Notes under the pieces: generated by a model
Seen by the model: only the letters and a program-made list of their open reading frames with translations
Told to the model about the DNA's origin: nothing
Database searches by the model: none
Shown here: positions 5,914 through 12,142 of the stretch, piece after piece
How the letters are laid out: each line of letters begins with the position of its first letter
Numbering within the stretch: position 1 is the stretch's first letter
From: Ruminococcaceae bacterium UBA5413
GTDB lineage: Bacteria; Bacillota; Clostridia; Oscillospirales; Acutalibacteraceae
Reading direction: 5' to 3'
DNA length: 12,142 nt
Assembly: GCA_002409585.1 (NCBI GenBank)
Contig: DHNP01000026.1
Span: forward strand, 1 to 12,142
Translations under genes and position numbers: made by a program

Positions 5914-5921
5914 AAAGAAGG
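5914..5921 (+). promoter_or_regulatory. Ribosome binding site deciding the crt start
   Basis: AAAGAAGG lies ten bases before the ATG at 5932. The earlier in-frame ATG at 5911 has no purine-rich site upstream, so the later start is preferred. Confidence 0.5.
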
Positions 5922-5931
5922 CATTTATGCT

Positions 5932-6708
5932 ATGGGGTTTGTGAAATATGAGCAAAAAGGCTTCGTAGGCATAGTCACCATAGACCGTGAAAAAGCCTTG
6001 AACGCCCTTAACACAGCGGTTCTTAAGGACCTTGAGGCCGTTATGGACTCTATTCCGCTTGACAGCACGAGATGCGTCATCATAACCGGCGCGGGGCAAA
6101 AATCTTTTGTTGCCGGTGCAGACATCGGCGAAATGAAAGATATGAATAAAGAAGAAGGCAGCCGGTTTGGAGCGAGGGGCAACGCGGTTTTCCGCAAGAT
6201 AGAAAAATTCCCAGTGCCTGTAATAGCCGCGGTTAACGGCTATGCCCTCGGCGGCGGGTGCGAGCTGTCGCTTAGCTGCGACATACGCATCGCCGCAGAA
6301 AACGCCGTTTTCGGCCAGCCTGAGGCAGGCCTCGGCATTACGCCGGGCTTTGGCGGTACACAGAGGCTCGCGCGGACCATAGGCGTAGGCAAGGCTAAAG
6401 AAATGATATACTCATGCAACAACATACATGCCGACGAGGCGCTTAGGATAGGCCTTGTAAACGCGGTATATCCTATCGGCCAGCTTATGGACGAATGTAT
6501 GAAATTAGCGGAAAAAATATCTAAGAACGCCCCTATTGCCGTAAGGCACTGCAAAAAAGCCGTCAACCTCGGCCTGCAGATGGACATAGACAGCGCCGTC
6601 GCTTTCGAGCCTGAGATGTTTGGCTCCTGCTTTGGAACGGAAGACCAGAAAAACGCCATGTCGGCTTTCTGCGAAAAGCGCAAGCACGACCCGTTTGTAA
6701 ACAAATAA
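5932..6708 (+). CDS. crt: 3-hydroxybutyryl-CoA dehydratase (crotonase)
   Basis: This enoyl-CoA hydratase-family enzyme interconverts 3-hydroxybutyryl-CoA and crotonyl-CoA. With the start at 5932 it has 258 residues, close to the 261 of C. acetobutylicum Crt; starting at 5911 would add seven residues without a ribosome binding site. Crotonase features are clear: SFVAGADI and ALGGGCEL for the oxyanion hole, and two catalytic glutamates, E111 (GGGCELSLSCD) and E131 (FGQPEAGLGITPGFGGTQRL). The C-terminal GTEDQKNAMSAFCEKRK also matches clostridial Crt. It stands between thl and the CoA-transferase gene with no terminator in the gaps, so it is in the same transcript. Confidence 0.95.
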   Translation: MGFVKYEQKGFVGIVTIDREKALNALNTAVLKDLEAVMDSIPLDSTRCVIITGAGQKSFVAGADIGEMKDMNKEEGSRFGARGNAVFRKIEKFPVPVIAAVNGYALGGGCELSLSCDIRIAAENAVFGQPEAGLGITPGFGGTQRLARTIGVGKAKEMIYSCNNIHADEALRIGLVNAVYPIGQLMDECMKLAEKISKNAPIAVRHCKKAVNLGLQMDIDSAVAFEPEMFGSCFGTEDQKNAMSAFCEKRKHDPFVNK

Positions 6709-6765
6709 GGTTTACTGCCCTGTGTTCGAATGTAATACCGGCATAAAAAGGTGATATTGTTAAAA

Positions 6766-8070
6766 ATGAATTGGAAAGATATTTATAAGCAAAAACTCAC
6801 TACGGCCGACGAAGCCGTAACGCATATAAAGTCCGGCGACAGCGTGATTATCGGTCACGCTGCCGGCGAACCCACCGCGCTCCTTAACGCTATGGTGAAA
6901 AATGCTGACCGCTACAAGGGCGTACGCACTTTCCAAATGGTGTGCAAGGGTGAAGCGCGTTACTGCCAGCCTGGCATGGAGGAGCACTTCCGCCACAACA
7001 GCCTTTTCGTTACGGCAAGCACGAGGCAGGCCGCCGCGGAAGACCGTGCGGACGTGACCCCTTATTATTTTTCCGAGGTTCCGGAGCTTTTACGCAGCGG
7101 CATGCCTGTTGACGTTGCGCTTATACATGTTTCCACGCCGGATGAGCACGGTTACTGCAGCTTCGGTATTTCCGTAGACTACACTAAGCCGGCCGCCGAA
7201 TGTGCAAAAACGGTTATAGCGGAAGTTAACCCCAACATGCCGAGGACTTTGGGCGATTCGTTTATACACGTAAGCGACATAGATTACATAGTAGAGTCAG
7301 ACGACCCTATTATCGAACTTCCGCCCTCAAAGCTCAGCGACGTAGAGTACGCCATAGGCAAAAACTGCGCTTCCCTCATACATGACGGCGACACGCTTCA
7401 GCTTGGCATAGGAGCCATACCGGACGCGGTTTTGGCTTCGCTCAAGGATAAAAAAGACCTTGGCATACACTCCGAGATGGTTTCCGACGGAGTCGTCGAC
7501 CTGGTTGAGGCGGGAGTCATAACAAACAAACGCAAAAGCTTTATGCCCGGAAAAAGCGTAATAACCTTTATGATGGGCACTCGCCGCCTGTACGACTACG
7601 TGGACAACAACCCTGCCGTCGCGATGTTCCCCGTGGACTTCGTTAACGACCCCTACGTCATAGCTAAAAACGACAACCTTATATCAATAAATTCATGCGT
7701 TGAGGTTGACCTGCAGGGGCAGGTAGTTTCCACCTCCATCGGCCTTAAACGCATAAGCGGCGTAGGCGGGCAGGTAGACTTCGTGCGCGGCGCAAACATG
7801 AGCAAGGGCGGCAAAACCATCATGGCTTTTGCTTCGACTACCGGGCACGGCAAGATTTCAAAAATCGTTCCGTTTATAAACCAGGGTGCTTCCGTTACAA
7901 CATCCATTTACGATGTAAATTATATAGTGACGGAGTACGGCATAGCGAAATTAAGAGGGCTGTCACTGCGTGACAGAGCCAAGGAACTTATAAAAATAGC
8001 GCATCCTAAATTCCGCGATTCGCTGGCGGAGGAATATGAACGCCGCTTTAGCATCAAGTATAAGCCGTAA
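6766..8070 (+). CDS. Butyryl-CoA:acetate / 4-hydroxybutyrate-type CoA-transferase
   Basis: This 434-residue protein belongs to the 4-hydroxybutyrate/butyryl-CoA:acetate CoA-transferase group (AbfT/But-like). The N-terminus MNWKDIYKQKLTTADEAV and HIKSGD are typical. The probable CoA-thioester-forming glutamate is E237 in GIHSEMVSDG; QLGIGAIPDAV and GVGGQVDFVRGA are family glycine motifs. In this operon the likely job is to move CoA from butyryl-CoA to acetate, releasing butyrate and regenerating acetyl-CoA; 4-hydroxybutyrate, propionate or longer acyl-CoA use cannot be excluded. The start is uncertain: AAAAGGTGAT is well spaced for a TTG at 6757, while the family start favours the ATG at 6766. 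It lies between crt and hbd. Confidence 0.9.
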   Translation: MNWKDIYKQKLTTADEAVTHIKSGDSVIIGHAAGEPTALLNAMVKNADRYKGVRTFQMVCKGEARYCQPGMEEHFRHNSLFVTASTRQAAAEDRADVTPYYFSEVPELLRSGMPVDVALIHVSTPDEHGYCSFGISVDYTKPAAECAKTVIAEVNPNMPRTLGDSFIHVSDIDYIVESDDPIIELPPSKLSDVEYAIGKNCASLIHDGDTLQLGIGAIPDAVLASLKDKKDLGIHSEMVSDGVVDLVEAGVITNKRKSFMPGKSVITFMMGTRRLYDYVDNNPAVAMFPVDFVNDPYVIAKNDNLISINSCVEVDLQGQVVSTSIGLKRISGVGGQVDFVRGANMSKGGKTIMAFASTTGHGKISKIVPFINQGASVTTSIYDVNYIVTEYGIAKLRGLSLRDRAKELIKIAHPKFRDSLAEEYERRFSIKYKP

Positions 8071-8114
8071 CGGCGTATTGCGTATTCAATTATTTTATAT
8101 AGGAGGTATTACTA

Positions 8115-8954
8115 ATGATAGTTGGTATTATTGGCGCAGGAACCATGGGGTCAGGCATTGCGCAGGCATTTGCACAGACCGAAGGCTACACGGTTAAACT
8201 TTGCGATATTAACGAAAAATTTGCCGCGGGCGGCAAGGAAAAAATCAAAAAATCACTCAGCCGTCTTGTTTCAAAAGGAAAGATGGAGCAGGCCAAATCC
8301 GATGCCATACTCGCGAAAATCACAACCGGCACAAAGGAAATAACCGCCGACTGCGACCTTATAGTTGAAGCCGCGCTCGAAAAAATGGACGTCAAAAAAG
8401 ACCTTTTCAAAGAGCTTGACGGCATATGCAAAAAAGACGCAGTATTTACAACGAACACTTCTTCCCTCTCAATAACCGAGATTTCAAACGGCATAGGCAG
8501 GCCGGTATGCGGCATGCACTTTTTCAACCCGGCTCCTGTAATGAAGCTCGTTGAAGTTATTGCCGGCATAAACACACCGGCCGAAACTGTCGCCAAAGTT
8601 AAAGCTGTTGCGGCGGAAATCGGCAAGACACCCGTAGAGGTAAAAGATGCGGCAGGCTTTGTAGTAAACAGGATACTTATTCCGATGATAAATGAAGCAG
8701 TCGGTGTATATGCCGACGGAACCGCTTCCGTTGAAGACATCGACACAGCCATGAAGCTCGGCGCCAACCATCCCATGGGTCCTCTCGCGCTCGGCGACCT
8801 CATAGGGCTTGATATCGTCCTTGATATAATGGAAGTTCTCCAGGCTGAAACAGGCGACTCTAAGTACCGCCCTCATCCCCTGCTTAGGAAAATGGTACGC
8901 GGCGGACTGCTCGGCAGAAAGAGCGGCAAGGGCTTTTACGATTATTCAAAATAA
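8115..8954 (+). CDS. hbd: 3-hydroxybutyryl-CoA dehydrogenase
   Basis: This 279-residue enzyme reduces acetoacetyl-CoA to (S)-3-hydroxybutyryl-CoA. The N-terminal Rossmann fold shows GAGTMGSG (7-14), and an acidic D31 at the end of the second strand suggests NADH rather than NADPH. Active-site residues S117 (NTSSLS), H135 (GMHFFNPAPVMKLVE), E147 and N185 (GFVVNRI) are present, and the C-terminal dimer domain ends in the usual GRKSGKGFYDY. The ATG follows AGGAGG at eight bases. It comes 44 bases after the CoA-transferase gene. It follows rather than precedes crt, unlike reaction order, but this is common in such operons. Confidence 0.96.
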   Translation: MIVGIIGAGTMGSGIAQAFAQTEGYTVKLCDINEKFAAGGKEKIKKSLSRLVSKGKMEQAKSDAILAKITTGTKEITADCDLIVEAALEKMDVKKDLFKELDGICKKDAVFTTNTSSLSITEISNGIGRPVCGMHFFNPAPVMKLVEVIAGINTPAETVAKVKAVAAEIGKTPVEVKDAAGFVVNRILIPMINEAVGVYADGTASVEDIDTAMKLGANHPMGPLALGDLIGLDIVLDIMEVLQAETGDSKYRPHPLLRKMVRGGLLGRKSGKGFYDYSK

Positions 8955-8984
8955 TCCGTTGTTAAAGATGCTTATAGTATAACT

Positions 8985-9056
8985 GCGCTTATTATAATTC
9001 TCCATGGCATATACGCCCTGCCGTTTTACGGTGGGGCTAAACCGGTAAATAAGCGC
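8985..9056 (+). repeat. Nested inverted repeats in the hbd-bcd gap
   Basis: The 151-base gap between hbd and bcd is the longest in the operon. An outer perfect 9-bp repeat, GCGCTTATT (8985-8993) and AATAAGCGC (9048-9056), encloses an inner 9-bp hairpin (9015-9023 with 9029-9037, two G-U pairs, loop TTTTA). The outer right arm is followed by TTTTAAC. The structure could be a partial terminator, an RNA processing or stabilising element setting different hbd and bcd levels, or the edge of an internal promoter. I see no convincing promoter in the gap. Confidence 0.45.
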
Positions 9057-9105
9057 TTTTAACTTTACGCATCACAGTTTTTATTATAGATTTGGAGGAA
9101 CGAGT

Positions 9106-10245
9106 ATGGACTTTTCACTAAGCAAAGAACACGAGATGGCCCGAACCCTTTACAGGGACTTCGCCGAAAAAGAAGTAAAGCCTCTTGCGCAGCAGACAGA
9201 TGAAGAAGAGCGTTTCCCAATAGAAACACTTGAAAAATTCCGTAAATACGGCTTTATGGGCATACCGTATCCGAAAGAATACGGCGGCCAGGGATGCGAC
9301 TCTTTAACATATATTATGTGTGTTGAAGAGATGTCGAAAGTCTGCGGCACAACCGGAACAATGCTTTCGGCGCACACGTCACTCGGCACATGGCCTATCT
9401 TTAAATTCGGTACCGAAGAACAGAAGAAGAAATATCTGCCTAAGCTCACTTCAGGCGAGTACTTGGGCGCTTTTGCATTGACGGAGCCGAACGCCGGAAC
9501 AGACTCTTCCGCGCAGCAGACAAAAGCCGTCCTCGAAGGCGACCACTACGTTTTAAACGGCAGCAAAATCTTCATTACAAACGCAGGTTACGCCGATACT
9601 TACGTAGTTTTCGCTATGACCGACAAAAGCCAGGGCAACCGCGGCATTTCGGCTTTCATAGTTGAAAAGAATTTTCCGGGCTTCTCAGTCGGCAAAAAAG
9701 AGAAAAAAATGGGTATCCGCGGTTCTTCCACATGCGAGCTCATTTTTGAAAACTGCATAGTTCCTAAAGAAAACCTCCTCGGCCAGGAAGGCAAGGGCTT
9801 TAAGATAGCGATGATGACGCTTGACGGCGGCCGTATAGGCATTGCCGCCCAGGCTCAAGGGCTTGCTGAGGGCGCGCTTAATGAAACAATTAAGTACGTA
9901 AAAGAAAGAAAGCAGTTCAACCGCCCAATCGCTAAGTTCCAAAACACCCAGTTCGAAATTGCACAGATGGTTACAAAAGCACAGGCCGGCCAGTACCTTT
10001 TGTACCGTGCCGCAATAGCCAAGGACAAACAGAAGAGCTACTCAGAAGAAGCCGCTATGGCTAAGCTTTTCTGCGCAAGGGCCGCTATGGACATAACGAC
10101 AAGGTGCGTACAGCTTCTCGGCGGTTACGGGTATACACGTGAGTATCCGCTCGAACGCATGATGCGCGACGCTAAGATAACCGAGATATACGAAGGCACA
10201 AGCGAAGTACAGATGATGGTTATTTCCAAAAATGCTTTGAAGTAA
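9106..10245 (+). CDS. bcd: Butyryl-CoA dehydrogenase
   Basis: This 379-residue flavoprotein of the acyl-CoA dehydrogenase family reduces crotonyl-CoA to butyryl-CoA with electrons from EtfAB. Domains are the helical N-terminus (about 1-120), the middle beta domain with FALTEPNAGTDSS (flavin and substrate binding) and the helical C-terminal domain. The catalytic base is E363 in TEIYEGTSEVQ. Other family stretches include RKQFNRPIAKFQNTQF and QLLGGYGYTREYPLERMMRDAKI. Length equals that of clostridial and Megasphaera Bcd. The ATG is preceded by GGAGG at seven bases. Adjacent etfB and etfA suggest the electron-bifurcating Bcd-EtfAB complex that couples crotonyl-CoA reduction to ferredoxin reduction by NADH. 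Confidence 0.97.
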   Translation: MDFSLSKEHEMARTLYRDFAEKEVKPLAQQTDEEERFPIETLEKFRKYGFMGIPYPKEYGGQGCDSLTYIMCVEEMSKVCGTTGTMLSAHTSLGTWPIFKFGTEEQKKKYLPKLTSGEYLGAFALTEPNAGTDSSAQQTKAVLEGDHYVLNGSKIFITNAGYADTYVVFAMTDKSQGNRGISAFIVEKNFPGFSVGKKEKKMGIRGSSTCELIFENCIVPKENLLGQEGKGFKIAMMTLDGGRIGIAAQAQGLAEGALNETIKYVKERKQFNRPIAKFQNTQFEIAQMVTKAQAGQYLLYRAAIAKDKQKSYSEEAAMAKLFCARAAMDITTRCVQLLGGYGYTREYPLERMMRDAKITEIYEGTSEVQMMVISKNALK

Positions 10246-10273
10246 TGTTCAAACTCTAAAGGAGGGAAATTCT

Positions 10274-11059
10274 TTGAATATTGTTGTTTGCATAAAGCAA
10301 GTACCTAATACAAACGAAGTAAAGCTCGACCCGAAAACCGGTACCCTTATAAGGGAGGGCGTGCCGAGCATTATAAACCCTGACGACAAAGCAGGGCTTG
10401 AAGCCGCGCTGCGTTTGAAGGATTCACAGGGGGCGCATGTTACGGTCCTTTCCATGGGCCCGCCGCAGGCAGACGCGGTACTGCGCGAAGCTATGGCTAT
10501 GGGCGCCGACGAAGCCGTTCTCGTTACTGACCGCGCATTCGGCGGAGCAGACACATGGGCAACAGCCCACACAATCGCCGCCGCGCTCAAGACGCTTGAC
10601 TACGACCTCATCATAACCGGCCGCCAGGCCATAGACGGCGACACCGCACAGGTCGGCCCGCAGATTGCCGAAAACCTCAATATTCCGAATATAAGCTATG
10701 CGGAAGACATCAAGGTTGACGGCGACTACGTAACGGTAAAGCGCCAGTTTGAAGACAGATACCACATAGTCAAAGCTAAGATGCCATGCCTCATAACAGC
10801 GTTAAGCGAGCTTAACGAGCCACGCTATATGACACCCGGAGGAATTTTCGACGCTTACCGTGAAAAACAGGTTAAAGTCATCACACGCAAAGACCTTGAC
10901 GTTGACGATGACAGCATAGGCTTGAAAGGCTCCCCGACGAGGGTTGTGCAGACATTTACAAAACAGCCTAAAGCAGCCGGCACGCTCGTCGACAACCTCG
11001 ATGCGCAGGAAGCCGCGGATTATATACTCGAAAAACTTCAGGAAAAATTCATTATATAG
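10274..11059 (+). CDS. etfB: Electron transfer flavoprotein, beta subunit
   Basis: This 261-residue protein begins with TTG, supported by AAAGGAGGG seven bases upstream and by the family N-terminus MNIVVCIKQVPNT. The segment GRQAIDGDTAQVGPQIAE (about 116-133) is the conserved flavin-binding region of bifurcating-type EtfB, and KMPCLITALSELNEPRYMTP is also characteristic. With EtfA it carries two FADs and passes electrons from NADH to Bcd and, in bifurcating complexes, to ferredoxin. It lies 28 bases after bcd, and its stop codon is followed within 18 bases by the etfA ATG, so the subunits are probably co-translated. Confidence 0.96.
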   Translation: MNIVVCIKQVPNTNEVKLDPKTGTLIREGVPSIINPDDKAGLEAALRLKDSQGAHVTVLSMGPPQADAVLREAMAMGADEAVLVTDRAFGGADTWATAHTIAAALKTLDYDLIITGRQAIDGDTAQVGPQIAENLNIPNISYAEDIKVDGDYVTVKRQFEDRYHIVKAKMPCLITALSELNEPRYMTPGGIFDAYREKQVKVITRKDLDVDDDSIGLKGSPTRVVQTFTKQPKAAGTLVDNLDAQEAADYILEKLQEKFII

Positions 11060-11076
11060 TGAAAGTGGTGAATAAA

Positions 11077-12093
11077 ATGGATATTCAGGATTACAAGGGT
11101 ATATTTGTCTTTATTCAGCAGGTTGACGGCAAGGTCGCCGGTGTCTCCCACGAACTCCTCGGTAAAGCGAAAAGCCTTGCCAAAGATATGGAAACGGAAG
11201 TTACGGCCGTGCTTCTCGGCTGCAATGTTTCCGGCCTTTGCGGTAACCTCGCAAGCTACGGTGCCGATAAAATAATAGTTGTCGACAACAAGGACCTCAA
11301 ACTTTATTCCACAAAACCGTATGCCTACTGCATAACAAAGGTAATCGAAAAATATAAACCGGCAGTATTCCTTTACGGCGCGACGGCCATTGGCCGCGAC
11401 TTGGCGCCGCGCGTTGCCGCAAGGGTGCGCACCGGCCTTACAGCCGACTGCACTAAGCTGGACGTTGCAACCGACGGCACTAAGAACCTGCGCATGACCC
11501 GCCCTGCCTTCGGCGGAAATATAATGGCTACCATAGTGTGCCCTGACTACCGCCCGCAGATGGCTACCGTGCGCCCAGGCGTAATGCAGAAAATAAAACC
11601 AATCGCCGGCGCGAACGTCCCTGCTGATAAATTTGACGTTGAAATCCCGTCGTCCGAAACAGATGTGCAGATACTCGACGTTGTGAAAAAAGAGTCGCAC
11701 AAGATGGACATCCAGGACGCCAAAGTCCTCGTTTCAGGCGGCCGCGGCATGGGCAAACCGGAAAACTTCAAGCTGCTTGACAACTTAGCCGCAGCTCTCG
11801 GCGGCACCGTAAGCTCCTCAAGGGCATGCGTTGACGCAGGCTGGGTTGAAAAAGACATACAGGTCGGCCAGACGGGCAAAACCGTGCGTCCTAACCTTTA
11901 TATTGCCTGCGGCATATCAGGCGCCATACAGCACCTTGCCGGTATGGAAGAGTCAGACGTTATCATGGCTATAAACAAAGACTCAACTGCGCCGATCTTT
12001 GAAGTAGCGGACTTCGGCGTTGTCGGGGATGCTTTGAAAATCCTTCCGCTGCTGACTGAAAACGTTAAAAAGGCAATGGCCGCACGCAAGTAA
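11077..12093 (+). CDS. etfA: Electron transfer flavoprotein, alpha subunit
   Basis: This 338-residue protein is chosen to start at the ATG at 11077, six bases after AAAGTGGTG. An in-frame GTG at 11059 overlaps the etfB stop but lacks its own site. The C-terminal FAD domain is complete: SGGRGMGKPENF (from 220), R249 in SSSRACVDAGW, QVGQTGKTVRP (262-272), GISGAIQH (279-286), INKD (299-302) and FGVVGD (313-318). There is no N-terminal ferredoxin-like iron-sulfur extension, unlike some clostridial EtfA. It is the last gene seen in the operon. The 49 bases after its TAA show no hairpin, so the transcript may continue past the window. Confidence 0.96.
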   Translation: MDIQDYKGIFVFIQQVDGKVAGVSHELLGKAKSLAKDMETEVTAVLLGCNVSGLCGNLASYGADKIIVVDNKDLKLYSTKPYAYCITKVIEKYKPAVFLYGATAIGRDLAPRVAARVRTGLTADCTKLDVATDGTKNLRMTRPAFGGNIMATIVCPDYRPQMATVRPGVMQKIKPIAGANVPADKFDVEIPSSETDVQILDVVKKESHKMDIQDAKVLVSGGRGMGKPENFKLLDNLAAALGGTVSSSRACVDAGWVEKDIQVGQTGKTVRPNLYIACGISGAIQHLAGMEESDVIMAINKDSTAPIFEVADFGVVGDALKILPLLTENVKKAMAARK

Positions 12094-12142
12094 TTATTTA
12101 AGTTAAATATTGGGAATAAATTTTGGCTCAATGTCAATAGTT

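Noticed and set aside
5911..5931. Earlier ATG for crt at 5911
   Set aside because: No ribosome binding site precedes it, while AAAGAAGG precedes the ATG at 5932, which also fits the family length better.
8186..8803. Long minus-strand frames opposite hbd, and likewise opposite etfA (11038-11700), crt (6240-6704) and etfB
   Set aside because: These are antisense shadows of strongly conserved genes with no initiation signals or recognisable domains.
8959..8965. TTGTTAA, a perfect Rex half-site downstream of hbd
   Set aside because: The matching second half TTAACAA is absent at the required 4-base spacing, so it is not a Rex operator on its own.
1..12142. CRISPR arrays, insertion sequences, phage or toxin-antitoxin genes, tRNA or rRNA
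   Set aside because: No regularly spaced repeats, transposase or integrase motifs, or RNA gene signatures were seen. The gene content is ordinary chromosomal metabolism, repair and sporulation.

Overview
The window looks like a chromosomal segment from an anaerobic, spore-forming, butyrate-producing member of the Clostridia (Firmicutes). I favour an Oscillospiraceae/Ruminococcaceae-like lineage, but sequence alone does not fix the genus. Three things point this way: a complete acetyl-CoA-to-butyryl-CoA operon with Bcd-EtfAB, a CotJ spore-coat operon with a manganese-catalase-like CotJC, and strong AGGAGG-type ribosome binding sites, with TTG starts on several genes.

Layout. Positions 1-600 hold two small genes that read away from each other. 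One is a 45-residue Lys/Asn/Gln/Cys-rich protein on the minus strand (93-230). The other is a 62-residue protein of unknown function on the plus strand (394-582). From 615 to 2996 the minus strand carries a PcrA/UvrD-type DNA helicase; its terminator lies inside the 3' end of the small plus-strand gene. From 3282 to 4364, also on the minus strand, comes cotJA-cotJB-cotJC, with a clear terminator after cotJC. The stretch 2997-3281 holds no gene but has terminators, a probable sigma-A promoter for the helicase and a possibly structured leader. The AT-rich region 4365-4699 separates the cotJ operon from the plus-strand butyrate operon and carries an extended -10 promoter overlapped by a very good match to the clostridial Rex operator.

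The plus-strand operon 4700-12093 is thl, crt, a butyryl-CoA:acetate (4-hydroxybutyrate-type) CoA-transferase, hbd, bcd, etfB, etfA. Thiolase joins two acetyl-CoA to acetoacetyl-CoA. Hbd reduces this to 3-hydroxybutyryl-CoA and Crt dehydrates it to crotonyl-CoA. Bcd with EtfAB reduces that to butyryl-CoA, probably with electron bifurcation to ferredoxin. The CoA-transferase can then release butyrate while activating acetate. No ptb/buk genes are present here. The sequence continues for 49 bases beyond etfA without a recognisable terminator or gene.

Most of the content is well-known biology. The points most worth a second look are the Rex-type operator, the CoA-transferase inside the operon, the tiny Cys-containing gene, and the structured gap between hbd and bcd. 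I found no CRISPR array, tRNA, rRNA, insertion sequence or phage gene, and nothing that looks like a new multi-gene system.
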